Source: Eubacteriaceae bacterium (GTDB taxonomy: Bacteria > Bacillota > Clostridia > Oscillospirales > Acutalibacteraceae). Taken from it: a stretch of 64,000 nucleotides of DNA. The notes below the pieces were generated by a model that was not told the origin of the DNA, did no database searches, and worked only from the letters and a program-made list of their open reading frames with translations. The position numbers and the translations under genes were made by a program. Shown piece after piece: positions 1-9,301 of the stretch (position 1 is its first letter; the number at the start of each line of letters is the position of its first letter). The stretch spans positions 62,001-126,000 of the forward strand of contig JAETRQ010000005.1 of assembly GCA_021770095.1 (NCBI GenBank), given 5' to 3'.

Positions 1-70
1 ATGATTTGAATTCATACCATTAACTATATATTGTGCATTTTGCTTTGCATACGTTTGTTTATGCAACTCT

Positions 71-96
71 AACAAAAAAATATATATTTTTTTGTT
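71..96. repeat. Perfect 26-bp AT palindrome upstream of cdaR-like gene
   Basis: A 10-bp A-rich arm (71-80), a TATATA centre (81-86) and a matching T-rich arm (87-96) form a perfect palindrome just upstream of the -35 box at 104. It could be the terminator of a gene outside the window or an operator. The sequence alone does not decide. Confidence 0.4.
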
Positions 97-103
97 AAAA
101 TAG

Positions 104-132
104 TTGCAATATGGTGAAAACTCTTGTATAAT
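104..132 (+). promoter_or_regulatory. Sigma-A-type promoter of the CdaR-family gene
   Basis: TTGCAA (104-109) and TATAAT (127-132) are separated by 17 nt. They lie about 70 nt upstream of the chosen ATG at 204. Confidence 0.65.
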
Positions 133-203
133 ATTAACAAGTAATGTGTATGGTTTTTGTGCATTATTTTTAATTTGTTATTTTGTTGAGAGGTGAATGT
201 TTT

Positions 204-1289
204 ATGCCGAACAGATTATTTCAGGGCATAGTTAACCAAATGCGTGAAGCTATTGGCCGTACTGTCGGTGTTGTTGATGAATCAGGTACAGTTGTTGCAT
301 GCAGTGACCTTGGGATTATCGGAGAAGTCCGCAAAAGTGTTGTTGCCGCAGGTGTTTTCAATTCTGCACAGACATGTGTTGATAATGCAACATATACCAC
401 TTTTGATGTTTTAATTCATCCTGAGTACGCTGTTTTTGTTGACGGTGTTGACGAACTTGCTTATCGCTATTCACAGATTATTGCGGTTGCACTTGACCAA
501 ATTAAACATAATAACGATGAAAAATTTGACAGATCCAATTTTGTCAAAAATGTTATTCTTGATAATATTCTTCCCGGTGATATATATATCAAAGCAAGAG
601 AACTTCATTTTAATAATGATGCAACAAGGGTCGTTTTCCTTATCCGTACGAATCAGGAGACTGAAATACCTGTCTTTGATATTTTGCAGAATTTCTTCCC
701 TGACAAAACAAAAGATTTTGTAATTAATATTAATGAAAGTGATATTGCATTGGTTAAAGAGGTAAGGCCGAATGTTGACAGCAAGGATCTGGAAAAACTT
801 GCCCGTTCAATTAATGACACACTGCTGTCAGAGTTTTATTTCAATGCGGTTATCGGTATCGGTACCTGTGTTACCGGTGTAAAGGAACTGGCTCATTCTT
901 TTAAAGAAGCACAGGTTGCGCTTGAAGTCGGCAAAGTTTTTGATACTGAGAAAACGATTATCAGTTATGAGAATCTCGGTATTGCACGTCTGATTTATCA
1001 GCTTCCTACAACCCTTTGTGATATGTTCCTTAAAGAAGTGTTCAAACGTGGTTCAATTGAATCGCTTGATAATGAAACACTGTTTACAATTCAGAAGTTT
1101 TTTGAAAATAATCTTAATGTGTCCGAAACTTCAAGAAAACTTTTTGTTCACAGAAATACGCTTGTTTACAGACTTGAAAAAATTAAAAAGTTAACCGGCC
1201 TTGATTTAAGAGAATTTGATGATGCAATTGTGTTTAAGGTTGCATTGATGGTTAATAAATATCTGGCATCAAGCCCTATTAAGTATTAA
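204..1289 (+). CDS. CdaR/PucR-family transcriptional regulator
   Basis: Probable carbohydrate-diacid-type transcriptional regulator of 361 aa. The N-terminal half (about 1-110) looks like the putative sugar-diacid recognition region of CdaR proteins, the middle is a GGDEF-related linker, and the last 60 residues are the PucR-type HTH_30 (NVSETSRKLFVHRNTLVYRL). The ATG at 204 is preferred over an in-frame TTG at 183 because AGAGGTG at 189-195 is a good ribosome binding site 8 nt upstream. The gene has its own promoter and is followed by a terminator, so it is monocistronic. The neighbouring ftsEX genes do not suggest a ligand or target. The family is clear; the regulon is unknown. Confidence 0.82.
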   Translation: MPNRLFQGIVNQMREAIGRTVGVVDESGTVVACSDLGIIGEVRKSVVAAGVFNSAQTCVDNATYTTFDVLIHPEYAVFVDGVDELAYRYSQIIAVALDQIKHNNDEKFDRSNFVKNVILDNILPGDIYIKARELHFNNDATRVVFLIRTNQETEIPVFDILQNFFPDKTKDFVININESDIALVKEVRPNVDSKDLEKLARSINDTLLSEFYFNAVIGIGTCVTGVKELAHSFKEAQVALEVGKVFDTEKTIISYENLGIARLIYQLPTTLCDMFLKEVFKRGSIESLDNETLFTIQKFFENNLNVSETSRKLFVHRNTLVYRLEKIKKLTGLDLREFDDAIVFKVALMVNKYLASSPIKY

Positions 1290-1304
1290 TAACTGTAAAA
1301 TTTT

Positions 1305-1337
1305 ACCACGGCAGATTGTGTTTTGCCGTGGTTTTAT
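1305..1337 (+). terminator. Rho-independent terminator after the CdaR-family gene
   Basis: ACCACGGCA pairs with TGCCGTGGT across a 10-nt loop and is followed by TTTT. Confidence 0.8.
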
Positions 1338-1402
1338 GCGTTTTTTCGGATTTTTTATGTATGCGGTAAAGGTTCTGTTTACAAAAGTGTAACAAAAAAT
1401 TC

Positions 1403-1431
1403 TTGATTTATTATATAAGTTGATATATTAT
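1403..1431 (+). promoter_or_regulatory. Candidate promoter of the ftsEX operon
   Basis: TTGATT (1403-1408) and TATTAT (1426-1431) have a 17-nt spacer in an AT-rich stretch. The positions are plausible but the AT richness makes chance matches likely. Confidence 0.4.
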
Positions 1432-1499
1432 ATATATTAGGTATTGTGTTTTATGTGAAAATGCGTTATCGCAAATCTTTTATTAAGAGGTAAAATACT

Positions 1500-2333
1500 G
1501 TGATAGAATTCAGAAATGTATCAAAAGTGTATGACAGTAACGGAACCCATGCTCTGTCTAATGTTAATATTAAAATTGAAGACGGAGAATTCGTTTTTGT
1601 TGTTGGTTCATCAGGCGCCGGTAAAAGCACCTTTTTGAAACTTATTATGCATGAAGAAAAGCCTACTGAAGGTGAAATTATTTTTAATGAATATTCTTCT
1701 GCAACACTTAAAAAAAGAAAAGTACCATATTACAGACGTGATATGGGTATTGTTTTTCAGGATTTCAGACTTATCCCAAAGATGACTGTTTATGACAACG
1801 TTGCATTTGCTATGCGTGTCATCGGTGCTAAGGAAAAAGAAATCCGAAAAAGAGTACCTTATATCCTTCAGCTTGTTGGTTTGTCACAAAAGGCAAGAGC
1901 ATATCCAAATGAACTCTCAGGCGGTGAACAGCAGAGAGTTTCACTCGCAAGAGCATTGGTTAATAATCCAAAAGTTATTATTGCGGACGAGCCTACCGGT
2001 AACGTTGACCCTGAAATGAGCCACGAAATTGTCGGTCTTCTCACAAAAATCAACAATGCAGGCACAACAGTAATTATGGTTACCCATGAACACGATTTGG
2101 TTCGTTCTTTCCAGCGAAGAGTTATTGTTATCAAAAACGGTGAGGTTGTATCTGATACACCGGACCCGACTCACGCTCAGTTTGAAAGTTCAACACCTAA
2201 GGAAGATACCGATATGTTCTTCTTTGAAGAAAATGTTGCTATTGATAAAGTTGAACTGGATGATGTGTTTGACAATCTTGAGGATGTTGTAACAGCATCA
2301 CAGGATGAAGAAAATGCGGGAGGTGAGGAATAA
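1500..2333 (+). CDS. ftsE: Cell division ATP-binding protein FtsE
   Basis: ATPase of the FtsEX complex, which couples division or elongation to extracellular peptidoglycan hydrolases. It starts at GTG 1500 behind AAGAGGT. Walker A GSSGAGKST is at 36-44, the ABC signature LSGGEQQRV at 139-147, Walker B IIADEP at 160-165 and the switch His in the VTHEHD segment. Standard FtsE ends near residue 225. This protein has an extra acidic tail to residue 277, of unknown role. Its stop overlaps the ftsX start by one base (TAATG), so the two are translationally coupled. The three M23 proteins downstream are the likely hydrolases controlled by the complex. Confidence 0.93.
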   Translation: MIEFRNVSKVYDSNGTHALSNVNIKIEDGEFVFVVGSSGAGKSTFLKLIMHEEKPTEGEIIFNEYSSATLKKRKVPYYRRDMGIVFQDFRLIPKMTVYDNVAFAMRVIGAKEKEIRKRVPYILQLVGLSQKARAYPNELSGGEQQRVSLARALVNNPKVIIADEPTGNVDPEMSHEIVGLLTKINNAGTTVIMVTHEHDLVRSFQRRVIVIKNGEVVSDTPDPTHAQFESSTPKEDTDMFFFEENVAIDKVELDDVFDNLEDVVTASQDEENAGGEE

Positions 2334-3253
2334 TGACTGCTTCAAGTCTCAGATACCTTACAAAAGAAGGTTTCAGAAATGTTTGGACAAACAGAATGAT
2401 GTCACTGGCATCCATTTGTGTTCTTATGTGTTGTTTGGTGCTTATCGGTTCGGCTGCAATGATGTTTGTTAATATCGACTCTTTGCTTTCCAGAATTGAG
2501 GAAGAAAATGTTGTTATGGTTTATGTAACTGATGAAACAACAGGTGATGCACTCACACAGATGGAAAATGAAATCCGTGCGATTGATAATATTAAAGAAG
2601 TTGAATTTGTATCAAAAGAAGATGCATGGGCTGAACAGCTTGAAACGATGGAAGAGGCACAGGCAAAGTTTTTCAAAGAAGTAAGTTCCGATATTCCTTT
2701 ACCGAATGCTTATAAAGTAACAATTGAAAATCTTGATTATTTTGATGATACAGTGTCATCGCTCAAATCTCTGGACAATATTGACACCATCAGAGAAAAT
2801 AAAGATTTGGCAGAAAAACTTGTAACTATCCGTCAGGGTATTTCAATTATCGCAATTGTTATTGTTGCAGTTCTTTTTGCAATTTCATTGTTTATTATTT
2901 CAAATACAATCAGACTGACAGTTTACAGCCGCAGACTTGAAATCAGTATTATGAAATCAGTCGGTGCCACAAATGGTTTTGTCAGATTCCCGTTTATTAT
3001 TGAAGGTATAATCCTCGGTGTGATTTCGGGTGCAGTAAGTCTTGGTATTGTCTGGGGTGTTTATGAATTCGCAATCAAGCAATTCTCAAGTTTATTATTG
3101 TCTCTTAATTTGAAGGCTATCCCGTTTGCCGATTATGCATTGCCGATGCTTGGCATTTTTGTTGCAATCGGTGTTGTATGCGGTGTTGGCGGTTCACTCG
3201 TGACAATGAGTAAATATCTTAACAAGGAAGGCAGTGAGATTAGCAATGTTTAA
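2333..3253 (+). CDS. ftsX: Cell division permease-like protein FtsX
   Basis: FtsX of 306 aa with the expected four transmembrane segments (about 22-46, 172-193, 218-240, 268-290) and a large extracellular loop (about 47-170) that in this family contacts the secreted hydrolase activator. The segment SRRLEISIMKSVGATNGFVR after TM2 matches the FtsX/MacB permease domain. It is coupled to ftsE by a one-base overlap and overlaps the first M23 gene by a few codons. That arrangement supports a dedicated FtsEX-hydrolase unit like PcsB in Streptococcus or CwlO in Bacillus. Confidence 0.93.
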   Translation: MTASSLRYLTKEGFRNVWTNRMMSLASICVLMCCLVLIGSAAMMFVNIDSLLSRIEEENVVMVYVTDETTGDALTQMENEIRAIDNIKEVEFVSKEDAWAEQLETMEEAQAKFFKEVSSDIPLPNAYKVTIENLDYFDDTVSSLKSLDNIDTIRENKDLAEKLVTIRQGISIIAIVIVAVLFAISLFIISNTIRLTVYSRRLEISIMKSVGATNGFVRFPFIIEGIILGVISGAVSLGIVWGVYEFAIKQFSSLLLSLNLKAIPFADYALPMLGIFVAIGVVCGVGGSLVTMSKYLNKEGSEISNV

Positions 3254-4475
3254 ATCAAATATTAAAGTTATTTCTTTGCTTTTGTGTTTTGTATTTATAT
3301 TTGCCACTTTTAATTTTGGTATAACAGCACAAGCAAAATCAATGTCTGATTTGACAAATGAAAGAGAAAAAATTCAGAATGAAATTGATTCTACCCAGAA
3401 AAAGATAAATGCTCTTTCTAAAGAAAAAAAGGAAACAGAAGAATATATAGCAGTCCTGAGGTCAAAAATAGAATTGTTGCAGGATAAGATTAATTCTCTT
3501 CAAAAAGAAAAAAGCACTCTTCAGGCAGAGATTGATGCTGTTCAGGAGAAAATTAAAAAGACCGAAGCTGAATTAATTGCCCTGCAGAAGGAAATTGACG
3601 CAAAGCAGGCAGAGTTTGATGAAAATTATGAACTTTATACAAAGCGTCTCAAAGCAATGTATGTTTCAGGTTCCGTTTCAAATCTGGAAGTTCTTCTTAC
3701 CTGTGAAGATATGAGTGCCATGTTTACCCGTTCACAGATGATTAAATCTGTAGCAGAGCGTGACAGTGCAGCGCTTGAAGATTTGATGAACAAGATGGAA
3801 GAAATTGAAGCAGGCAAAAAGAGCCTTGAAGAAAAGCGAAATGAAATGAATGAAGATAAGAAAAATCTTGAATCCGATAAGGCTTCTCTTCAAAAAAGAA
3901 TTGATGAAATTGATACTTCAAAAAAGGAACTTGATTCAGAGGCTGCTGAAGTAAATGAACTGATGAAAAAAATCAATGCGCAGCAAGGCGAGTATATGGA
4001 ATTGATTGAAACCAATCAGGAAGAACTTGCAGCGGTTGAAGATGAAATTCGACGTGCATCCATAACACCTTCCTATGATTATAAACCGGCACCGGGAGGT
4101 ACAGGTCAATTCCGTTATCCAACTGATTCAACTACTATATCAGCCGGATATCCTCGTTATAGTAATGGTTCGTGGCACGGCGGTATAGATTTCCCTGTAT
4201 CAACAGGCTCAAATGTTTATGCTGCGGCTGACGGCGTGGTTTCTCTTGTGAAATATCTGAATACCAGTTATGGTTATCATGTGATGATTAACCACGGTAA
4301 CGGAATTTCAACACTCTATGCGCATAACAGCCAGATTCTTGTAAGTCCGGGTCAGACCGTTTCCAAAGGGCAGGTTATTGCAAAGAGCGGCTCAACCGGC
4401 AATTCAAGCGGTCCTCATTGTCACTTTGAGGTTCGTGTAAATGGTGAACAGGTTAATCCGTTAAGTTATTTATAA
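3246..4475 (+). CDS. Secreted coiled-coil M23 peptidoglycan hydrolase (EnvC/PcsB/CwlO-like), copy 1
   Basis: About 409 aa from ATG 3246: a signal peptide (about 1-30, ending near AQAKS), a long coiled coil (about 35-260) and a C-terminal LytM/M23 domain. Zinc-ligand motifs are HGGIDF (HxxxD) and GPHCHFEVR (HxH), so it looks catalytically intact. A GTG at 3234 is also in frame, but it lies only 2-3 nt from the AGGAAGG SD, so ATG 3246 is favoured with some doubt. The gene overlaps the end of ftsX, which points to direct control by FtsEX. It is the first of three tandem paralogs with the same architecture. Confidence 0.88.
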   Translation: MFKSNIKVISLLLCFVFIFATFNFGITAQAKSMSDLTNEREKIQNEIDSTQKKINALSKEKKETEEYIAVLRSKIELLQDKINSLQKEKSTLQAEIDAVQEKIKKTEAELIALQKEIDAKQAEFDENYELYTKRLKAMYVSGSVSNLEVLLTCEDMSAMFTRSQMIKSVAERDSAALEDLMNKMEEIEAGKKSLEEKRNEMNEDKKNLESDKASLQKRIDEIDTSKKELDSEAAEVNELMKKINAQQGEYMELIETNQEELAAVEDEIRRASITPSYDYKPAPGGTGQFRYPTDSTTISAGYPRYSNGSWHGGIDFPVSTGSNVYAAADGVVSLVKYLNTSYGYHVMINHGNGISTLYAHNSQILVSPGQTVSKGQVIAKSGSTGNSSGPHCHFEVRVNGEQVNPLSYL

Positions 4476-4504
4476 ATACATAATAATATTAAGGAGTGAA
4501 GTCA

Positions 4505-5962
4505 ATGAAACAGTCAAAATTATTCTTCAGGGTTATGTCTGTCTTATTGACTTTATGCCTTTTTATAACTGCTGTTGTTCCGCAGTCTGTCATAATGGCA
4601 TCAGCCAATGCATATCCTGATAATTATGATAATCTTACGAATGAACAAAAGCAGGCGGTAATTGAACAGCGTCTTAAAGAAGTCAATGCAAAACTTTCAA
4701 CTCTTGGCAAAGAGTCAAAAGAAACGGAAGAATATATTGATACTCTCGACCAGAAAATCGGTTATCTTCAGAATCAATTGAATCTTGATAAGCAGAAAAT
4801 TACCGACTCAAACAATAAAATTACAAATCTCAAGCAGGTTTATGAGAATAACAAAACCGAAATTGCCAATCTCAAAGTTGAGATTGAGGAATTATCAAAA
4901 GAGAGCGTTGTTATTCAAAAGAAATTTGATGTATCTTATTCAGAGTACAGTGAACGTGCAAAGGCAATGTACATCAGCGGTAATATGACTGTGTTGGAGA
5001 TGTTGCTTACCTGTGATGATATTTCCACTTTATTTACAAGGCTTGAGATGATTAAACGTGTTTCAAAGTATGATAAGGAACTTCTGAATTCTTTGAAAGA
5101 AGAAGGACAGAGACTTCTTGATTCAAGAGAAAAATTGCAGCAAAAAAATGACAAACTTGAACAGGACCAGACAGTGCTCATTGAAACACAGGAAACATTA
5201 ACACAGACAGTTAAAGAACTTGAAACACAGCAGCTTGATTTTACACAAAAGCAAAAGGACTATGAAACTGAAAAGAAAGAGTCTGACGAACTCCTTGTTA
5301 AACTCCACCAGCAAAAAGGAGAATACAGCGAACTGAGAAATCAGGAGCAGGCAGAACTTGATGCAATTAATGCGGACATTGCTGCTGCTGCTGACAGATA
5401 TATCAAAGAGCAGGAAAAAAATACAACTACCACAACAACTACAAAGAAGACAACGACCACCACAAAACCAAATGGTGATACAGATAAACCTACGAGCAAA
5501 CCAAGCACGCAAAAACCGACTGAAAAACCGACCTCATCAAACCGATTGTCTTTGACTTATCCTGTTCCGTCACAGACAAGAATTACTTGTGATTATGGTG
5601 AATATAAGGGTCACACAGGTGTGGATTTCAGTTGTGCAAGCAATTCAAAAGTTGTTGCTGCAGAATCAGGAAAGGTTATTATTTCAACGGATTTGAAAAA
5701 CAGTGATGGTTCGTACAGAAGTTACGGCAGATATATTGTTATTGCCCATGATAAAAAAGATGCAAAAGGCAATTATGTGTTCACGCTTTATGCTCATAAT
5801 TCACAGCGTCTGGTATCAGAAGGCGATTATGTGAAAAAAGGCCAGCAGATTGCTAAAAGCGGTTCAACAGGTAACTCAACAGGTCCGCACTGCCATTTTG
5901 AAGTAAGAACACCAACAGGACTTTATGAAGACTGTGTAAATCCGAGACCGTATTTACCTTAA
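4505..5962 (+). CDS. Secreted coiled-coil M23 peptidoglycan hydrolase, copy 2 with Thr-rich linker
   Basis: 485 aa from ATG 4505, with AAGGAGTG 4491-4498 as ribosome binding site. It has a signal peptide, a coiled coil to about residue 300, then a low-complexity Thr/Lys/Pro linker (runs of T with K, then KPTSKPST-like repeats) and a LytM/M23 domain. Catalytic motifs HTGVDF and GPHCHFEVR are present. The linker is absent from copies 1 and 3 and may let the catalytic domain reach through the wall. The two M23 domains on either side share the same SGSTGNS-GPHCHFEVR core, which fits tandem gene duplication. Confidence 0.87.
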   Translation: MKQSKLFFRVMSVLLTLCLFITAVVPQSVIMASANAYPDNYDNLTNEQKQAVIEQRLKEVNAKLSTLGKESKETEEYIDTLDQKIGYLQNQLNLDKQKITDSNNKITNLKQVYENNKTEIANLKVEIEELSKESVVIQKKFDVSYSEYSERAKAMYISGNMTVLEMLLTCDDISTLFTRLEMIKRVSKYDKELLNSLKEEGQRLLDSREKLQQKNDKLEQDQTVLIETQETLTQTVKELETQQLDFTQKQKDYETEKKESDELLVKLHQQKGEYSELRNQEQAELDAINADIAAAADRYIKEQEKNTTTTTTTKKTTTTTKPNGDTDKPTSKPSTQKPTEKPTSSNRLSLTYPVPSQTRITCDYGEYKGHTGVDFSCASNSKVVAAESGKVIISTDLKNSDGSYRSYGRYIVIAHDKKDAKGNYVFTLYAHNSQRLVSEGDYVKKGQQIAKSGSTGNSTGPHCHFEVRTPTGLYEDCVNPRPYLP

Positions 5963-5987
5963 TGTATTAGTGAAAGGGGTTTTAAAA

Positions 5988-7409
5988 TTGAATAAGAAAA
6001 TTCTTTCACTTTTTCTTGCAGTGGTAATGATGTTTTCTGTGAATGCAGGAATGACTGCCTTTGCCGAAGAAGAATCGACAGAACCTTCAACTGAAGCAAC
6101 CACTGAACAAGATAAGAATAAATTGACCAAAGAAGAAGCCCAAAAACTTCTTGAAGATCAGAAAAAAGAATTGGAAAAAAACATTGCCGATGCAGAAAAG
6201 CAACTTGCAGAACTTGAAAAAAGTTCAAAAGGTACAGCGGAGTATATTGATGCTCTCGACCGTAAAATCGGCTACATAAATGAGCAGTTAACCATGCTTG
6301 AAGATGAGAATATTTCTATTCAGGCTGATATTGATAAGCTCCTCCCTTCTATTGAAAAGAATGAGAAAGAACTCAAAGTCCTTTCAAAAGAGGTTGAAAC
6401 CACAAAAAAAGATTTGGAAAAACTTGAAAAGAAGTTTTCAGGTGTGTATGAAGCATATTGCTACCGTCTCAGAGTAATGTATATCAGCGGTGATTACAGC
6501 GTGCTTTCAGCATTGCTGACCTCAAAAGATATATCAGGATTCCTTACCAGATATGAGATGGTAAAATCCATTTCAAAAAGTGATACGGATTTGTTAAAAG
6601 AAGTTAAGTCCAAGATGGAAGAAATAGTGACCAAGCAAAACGGACTTAATGAAAAAGTTGCTGAATACGAAACCGCAAAAGGCGAACTTGATTTGCAAAA
6701 AGAAGTTCTTGATGCTAAGCAAAGAACAATAGAAACAAACAGCGCAACCATTGCCAGCAGAAAAGCGTCACTTGCTACTGACAGAGCAGAGAGTGATAAA
6801 CTTCTGGCAGAACTTACTGCGAAGAATCAGCAGTATACTGAGTTCCGAAATGAAGACAGTGCATTGGTTGCAGCGGTTGAAAAAGAAGTACAGGATTTGA
6901 TTGCAGGCATTAAATCTCCTGACGAAGTAACAACTGCAACACAGTCTGACAAAACATCTTCTTCATCGACTATAACCGTACCCAAGGCGGATGTTTACAG
7001 CAATTCAGATGCTGTTTTGAATATGACATATCCTGTTCCGGGGCATACAGGCATATCTGCCGGTTATCCGAATTATTCATCAGGTAAATATCACGGCGGT
7101 ATAGATTTTCCGTGTCCGACCGGTTCAAGGGTTGTGGCAGCACAGGACGGTATTGTTATTACAGTAAAGCGTCTTGATTACAGTTATGGTTATTATTTGA
7201 TGATTTATCACGGTACGGATTCCAGAGGACGTTCCGTAGTAACACTTTACGGTCATAATTCATCAATACTTGTCACCAATGGTCAAACAGTAAAGAAAGG
7301 ACAGCAAATTGCCAAGAGCGGTTCAACAGGCAACTCAACAGGTCCGCATTGTCATTTTGAAGTCAGGTTTAACGGAGAACGTGCAAACCCGAAGAATTAT
7401 TTAAGCTAA
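5988..7409 (+). CDS. Secreted coiled-coil M23 peptidoglycan hydrolase, copy 3
   Basis: 473 aa if it starts at TTG 5988, which sits 8 nt after GAAAGGGG. The upstream in-frame GTG at 5970 has no spacing for that SD. It has a signal peptide, a short Glu/Thr-rich stretch, a long coiled coil, and an M23 domain with HGGIDF and GPHCHFEVR. The stop overlaps the ATG of queH by one base, so queH is probably translated from the same transcript. It is closest in domain layout to copy 1, with a Ser/Thr-rich linker near residue 320. Confidence 0.87.
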   Translation: MNKKILSLFLAVVMMFSVNAGMTAFAEEESTEPSTEATTEQDKNKLTKEEAQKLLEDQKKELEKNIADAEKQLAELEKSSKGTAEYIDALDRKIGYINEQLTMLEDENISIQADIDKLLPSIEKNEKELKVLSKEVETTKKDLEKLEKKFSGVYEAYCYRLRVMYISGDYSVLSALLTSKDISGFLTRYEMVKSISKSDTDLLKEVKSKMEEIVTKQNGLNEKVAEYETAKGELDLQKEVLDAKQRTIETNSATIASRKASLATDRAESDKLLAELTAKNQQYTEFRNEDSALVAAVEKEVQDLIAGIKSPDEVTTATQSDKTSSSSTITVPKADVYSNSDAVLNMTYPVPGHTGISAGYPNYSSGKYHGGIDFPCPTGSRVVAAQDGIVITVKRLDYSYGYYLMIYHGTDSRGRSVVTLYGHNSSILVTNGQTVKKGQQIAKSGSTGNSTGPHCHFEVRFNGERANPKNYLS

Positions 7410-8068
7410 TGAATAAGATTAATTATCAGCGCGAACTTGATAAAATTATTGAAGCGAATAAAAGAGAGGACATTACGCCCTCTCTTTTACTGCATAGTTG
7501 CTGTGCTCCGTGCTCAAGTTATACGATTGAATATTTGTCACAGTACTTTAAAATTACTATTTTATATTATAATCCTAATATATCAAGTGCCGCAGAGTAT
7601 GAGAAAAGGAAGGCAGAGCAAATCAGGCTGATAAACTCTCTTCCTGTTAAACACAAAGTGAACATTATGGATTGTGATTATAATCCGAAAGAATTTTTTG
7701 AAATCGCAAAAGGTTATGAGTATTGCCGCGAAGGTTATGAAAGGTGTTTCAGATGCTATCGCCTGAGATTGGAAAAGACTGCGTTTGAGGCGAAAAAGAA
7801 TAATTTTGATTATTTTTGTACGACTCTTTCAATCAGTCCGCTGAAAAATGCGCAGAAGATTAATGAAATCGGCTTTGATATTGAAAAGCAGTCAGGTGTA
7901 AAATGGCTTGCTTCTGATTTTAAGAAACGTGAAGGATACAAAAGGTCGATCGAACTTTCACGTCAGTACAATCTCTATCGTCAGAATTATTGCGGCTGTA
8001 TTTATTCGAAAGGAGCAAATGAAGATGAAGAATCCCCTTGCGGACAGAATAAGACCCCAAACGCTTGA
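7409..8068 (+). CDS. queH: Epoxyqueuosine reductase QueH
   Basis: Reduces epoxyqueuosine to queuosine in tRNA (last step of queuosine synthesis), the non-cobalamin alternative to QueG. 219 aa with the QueH/DUF208 hallmarks: HSCCAPC near residue 28, YYNPNI, the cysteine cluster CREGYERCFRCYRLRL, and NYCGC near the C-terminus. These Cys residues bind the Fe-S cluster and metal in the characterised family. It overlaps the preceding M23 gene by one base and the following rarA start by about 45 bases. No other queuosine gene is visible nearby. Confidence 0.9.
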   Translation: MNKINYQRELDKIIEANKREDITPSLLLHSCCAPCSSYTIEYLSQYFKITILYYNPNISSAAEYEKRKAEQIRLINSLPVKHKVNIMDCDYNPKEFFEIAKGYEYCREGYERCFRCYRLRLEKTAFEAKKNNFDYFCTTLSISPLKNAQKINEIGFDIEKQSGVKWLASDFKKREGYKRSIELSRQYNLYRQNYCGCIYSKGANEDEESPCGQNKTPNA

Positions 8069-9293
8069 TGAAGTTGTCGGACAGAAACATTTGCTCTCGA
8101 AAGATAAGGCACTGTATAATTTGATTGCAGGCGGGGATATTCCTAACTTGATTTTTTACGGTCCGTCGGGTGTCGGAAAAACAACTGTTGCATCCATTAT
8201 TGCAAATGCAACGAACAGGACTTTACGCAAACTCAACGGCACCACTGCGTCAACACAGGATATAAGGGATATTGTGGCTGAGATTGATACTTTCACTGCC
8301 CCCAACGGAATTTTGCTGTATCTGGATGAGATTCAGTATTTCAATAAAAGGCAGCAGCAGAGTTTGCTTGAATTTATCGAGAACGGAAAAATTACGCTGA
8401 TTGCATCAACTACCGAAAATCCGTATTTTTATATTTATCCGGCTATCCTTTCCCGTTCAACTGTGTTTGAATTTAAGAGTGTTGACTGTGACGATGTTAT
8501 TCCTGCAATCAATCGTGGATTTGATATTTTGTCAAAAGACTACGATGTTGAACTGGATATTGAGGACGGTGTGCTGAAAAGGATTGCAAATGGCTGCGGC
8601 GGAGATGTAAGAAAAGCACTCAACAGTGTTGAAAATTGTTTTTTTGCCACAAATACCGTTGACGGAAAAAAATGCATTAAACTTGAAACAGCAGAAGAAC
8701 TCACACAAAAAAGTTCTGTCAGATATGATAAAGACGGTGATGAGCATTATGATATTATATCTGCTTATCAGAAGAGTATGCGCGGTTCTGATCCGGATGC
8801 GGCACTCCATTATCTTGCAAGACTGATTGAAGCAGGTGATTTGCCGTCTGCATGCAGAAGACTGATGGTTTGTGCGTGTGAAGATGTGGGACTTGCCTAT
8901 CCGCAGATTATTCCGATTGTAAAATCAGCTGTGGATATTGCTATGATGGTAGGCTTGCCTGAAGCGAAAATTCCGCTTGCCGATGCGGTTATACTCGTAT
9001 CAACGGCACCAAAAAGCAATTCAGGTGAAGAGGCAATCAATCTGGCACTTGCCGATGTTCAAAAAGGAAATTACGGACCTGTCCCGAGGCAATTGCAAAA
9101 TAAGCATTTTGACGGTGAGGATTCTGACATTAAGGGGCAATTTTATATTTATCCGCATAATTATGAAAATCACTGGACTTATCAGCAGTATCTGCCCGAT
9201 GTTCTGAAAGATAAGCAGTATTATACATATGGACCCAACAAAAATGAGCAGGCATTTAAAGCTTATTGGAATAAAGTTAAGGGGAATAAATAG
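8025..9293 (+). CDS. rarA: Replication-associated recombination protein A (RarA/MgsA AAA ATPase)
   Basis: AAA+ clamp-loader-like ATPase acting at stalled replication forks. The protein begins MKNPLADRIRP at ATG 8025 (422 aa), 9 nt after AAAGGAG. ATG 8019 is an alternative with shorter spacing. Walker A GPSGVGKTT, Walker B LLYLDEIQYF and the sensor-1 region STTENPYF are seen in order, followed by the MgsA C-terminal tetramerisation region. Residues upstream of 8019 in the same frame are the shadow of queH and are not coding. Length agrees with the family. Confidence 0.92.
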   Translation: MKNPLADRIRPQTLDEVVGQKHLLSKDKALYNLIAGGDIPNLIFYGPSGVGKTTVASIIANATNRTLRKLNGTTASTQDIRDIVAEIDTFTAPNGILLYLDEIQYFNKRQQQSLLEFIENGKITLIASTTENPYFYIYPAILSRSTVFEFKSVDCDDVIPAINRGFDILSKDYDVELDIEDGVLKRIANGCGGDVRKALNSVENCFFATNTVDGKKCIKLETAEELTQKSSVRYDKDGDEHYDIISAYQKSMRGSDPDAALHYLARLIEAGDLPSACRRLMVCACEDVGLAYPQIIPIVKSAVDIAMMVGLPEAKIPLADAVILVSTAPKSNSGEEAINLALADVQKGNYGPVPRQLQNKHFDGEDSDIKGQFYIYPHNYENHWTYQQYLPDVLKDKQYYTYGPNKNEQAFKAYWNKVKGNK

Positions 9294-9301
9294 GTGTTGT
9301 T

